DNA from: Gammaproteobacteria bacterium
GTDB lineage: Bacteria; Pseudomonadota; Gammaproteobacteria; Pseudomonadales; Pseudohongiellaceae
NCBI GenBank assembly: GCA_003514305.1
Contig: DORE01000175.1
Span: 468 to 7,923, forward strand
Direction of reading: 5' to 3'
Length of the DNA stretch: 7,456 nucleotides
Numbering within the stretch: position 1 is the stretch's first letter; every line of letters begins with the position of its first letter. Positions 6,617 through 7,456 of the stretch are shown here, one piece after another. The position numbers and the translations under genes were made by a program. Under the pieces are notes generated by a model. That model was not told the origin of the DNA. It did not search any database and saw only the letters and a list, made by a program, of their open reading frames with translations.

Positions 6617-7456
6617 CTATGTCTGCGCCGATTCCTCAATATTAGTAGCAGGAATGAGCTTCGCTCGTTCTGCTGCTTGCTGAAAGCTGTCTATTTCATC
6701 AAAGCTTAAATATCGATATATCTCGGCCTTCATAGTGTCGATCGAAGACATATATTCCATGTATTCATCCATCGTAGGAATTTTTCCAAGTGCCGAGCTG
6801 ACGGCTGCGAGCTCTGCGGATGCCAGATAGACGTTTGCCCCCTGACCAAGCCGGTTCGGAAAATTCCGAGTAGAAGTAGAAACTACACTTGAATTTGGTG
6901 CCACTCTTGCTTGATTGCCCATACAAAGGGAGCATCCGGGCATCTCGGTTCTTGCACCGGAGGTTCCGAAAATGTTGTAGATGCCTTCCTCCGTAAGTTG
7001 GTGTTCGTCCATTTTAGTTGGTGGTGCTACCCAGAGCCTCGTTGGTAAATTGCCATCGACTTGCTTTAGCACTTCCGCGGCAGCGCGGAAATTACCAATG
7101 TTCAACATGCATGAACCAATAAACACTTCATCTATACGGGTTCCTTCAACTTCAGACAATGGTTTGACGTCATCAGGGTCGTTAGGGCAGGCGAGCAGTG
7201 GTTCCTTGATTTGGTTCAGATCGATTTCGATGATCTTGTGATATTCCGCATCTGGGTCAGGTTCCATCAGTTGCGGATTGGCTAGCCAGGCCTCCATGGC
7301 CTGCGCGCGTCTTTCCAAAGTTCTCGAATCCTGGTAGCCATTGTCGATCATCCAGCGTAGCAGGGTTATATTGCTTTTGAAGTATTCAACGATAGGCTCT
7401 TTATTCAGCCGGATCGTGCATCCACCGGCAGAACGTTCTGCAGAAGCATCAGACAG
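6617..7456 (-). CDS. acnB: Aconitate hydratase B, C-terminal third, 5' end beyond the window
   Basis: AcnB interconverts citrate and isocitrate through cis-aconitate in the TCA cycle, and homologues can also act as 2-methylisocitrate dehydratases and bind mRNA when the cluster is lost. The frame is open to the right edge and starts there as LSDASAERSAGGCTIRL, which matches the interior of E. coli AcnB, so the gene continues to the right. About 279 of some 865 residues are visible. All three [4Fe-4S] cysteine ligands are present: one in GSCMLNIG (codon 7109-7111) and two in PGCSLCMGNQAR (codons 6932-6934 and 6923-6925). STSTRNFPNRLG and LASAELAAV follow as in the family. The last ten or so residues are not conserved. 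The gene converges on pepN, with 137 bases between the stop codons. Confidence 0.96.
   Translation of the reverse strand: MSDASAERSAGGCTIRLNKEPIVEYFKSNITLLRWMIDNGYQDSRTLERRAQAMEAWLANPQLMEPDPDAEYHKIIEIDLNQIKEPLLACPNDPDDVKPLSEVEGTRIDEVFIGSCMLNIGNFRAAAEVLKQVDGNLPTRLWVAPPTKMDEHQLTEEGIYNIFGTSGARTEMPGCSLCMGNQARVAPNSSVVSTSTRNFPNRLGQGANVYLASAELAAVSSALGKIPTMDEYMEYMSSIDTMKAEIYRYLSFDEIDSFQQAAERAKLIPATNIEESAQT

Noticed and set aside
6981..7241. 86-codon open frame on the + strand
   Set aside because: It is antisense to acnB, where the conserved GSCMLNIG and PTRLWVAPPT segments prove coding on the - strand.
1..7456. tRNA or rRNA genes, CRISPR arrays, insertion sequences, integron or phage attachment sites
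   Set aside because: I saw no spaced direct repeats, transposase or integrase coding, tRNA-like cloverleaf or target-site duplications; nearly all bases are taken by intact housekeeping genes.

Overview
The window looks like an ordinary chromosomal stretch of a gammaproteobacterium, probably a marine or environmental lineage with a base composition near half G+C. Three things point there: the protein sequences resemble the gammaproteobacterial versions of NadK, GlpG, YeaC, PepN and AcnB; DUF1315 and DUF2797 genes occur together; and, from memory, the order nadK - rhomboid - DUF1315 - DUF2797 - pepN is also found in Pseudomonas and related genera. Nothing suggests a plasmid, phage, integron or genomic island.

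Layout from left to right. (1) Bases 2-736 (+) hold the C-terminal part of a PLP-dependent enzyme of the D-cysteine desulfhydrase / ACC deaminase family, cut by the left edge. (2) A 97-base gap carries a perfect 12-base palindrome and an extended -10 promoter candidate. (3) Bases 834-3750 (+) hold four overlapping genes: NAD kinase (nadK), a GlpG-type rhomboid protease, a YeaC-like DUF1315 protein and a cysteine-rich DUF2797 protein. Each starts before its predecessor has ended (overlaps of 8, 17 and 4 bases), so translational coupling is likely. (4) After a 50-base gap comes full-length aminopeptidase N (pepN, 3801-6479, +), plausibly the last gene of the same operon. (5) A 137-base convergent intergenic region holds two inverted repeats and the start of a small unrecognised ORF. 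(6) The window closes with the C-terminal third of aconitase B (acnB, 6617-7456, -), cut by the right edge.

The known genes are housekeeping: NADP synthesis, membrane protein proteolysis, peptide breakdown, TCA cycle and sulfur amino acid catabolism. The two domain-of-unknown-function genes in the middle of the operon are the least understood part. The DUF2797 protein joins a Cys-pair module to a block whose motif order resembles GIY-YIG / T5orf172-type domains. I found no clearly new multi-gene system. The most useful leads are the DUF2797 protein, the altered rhomboid WR motif and the structured pepN-acnB intergenic DNA.
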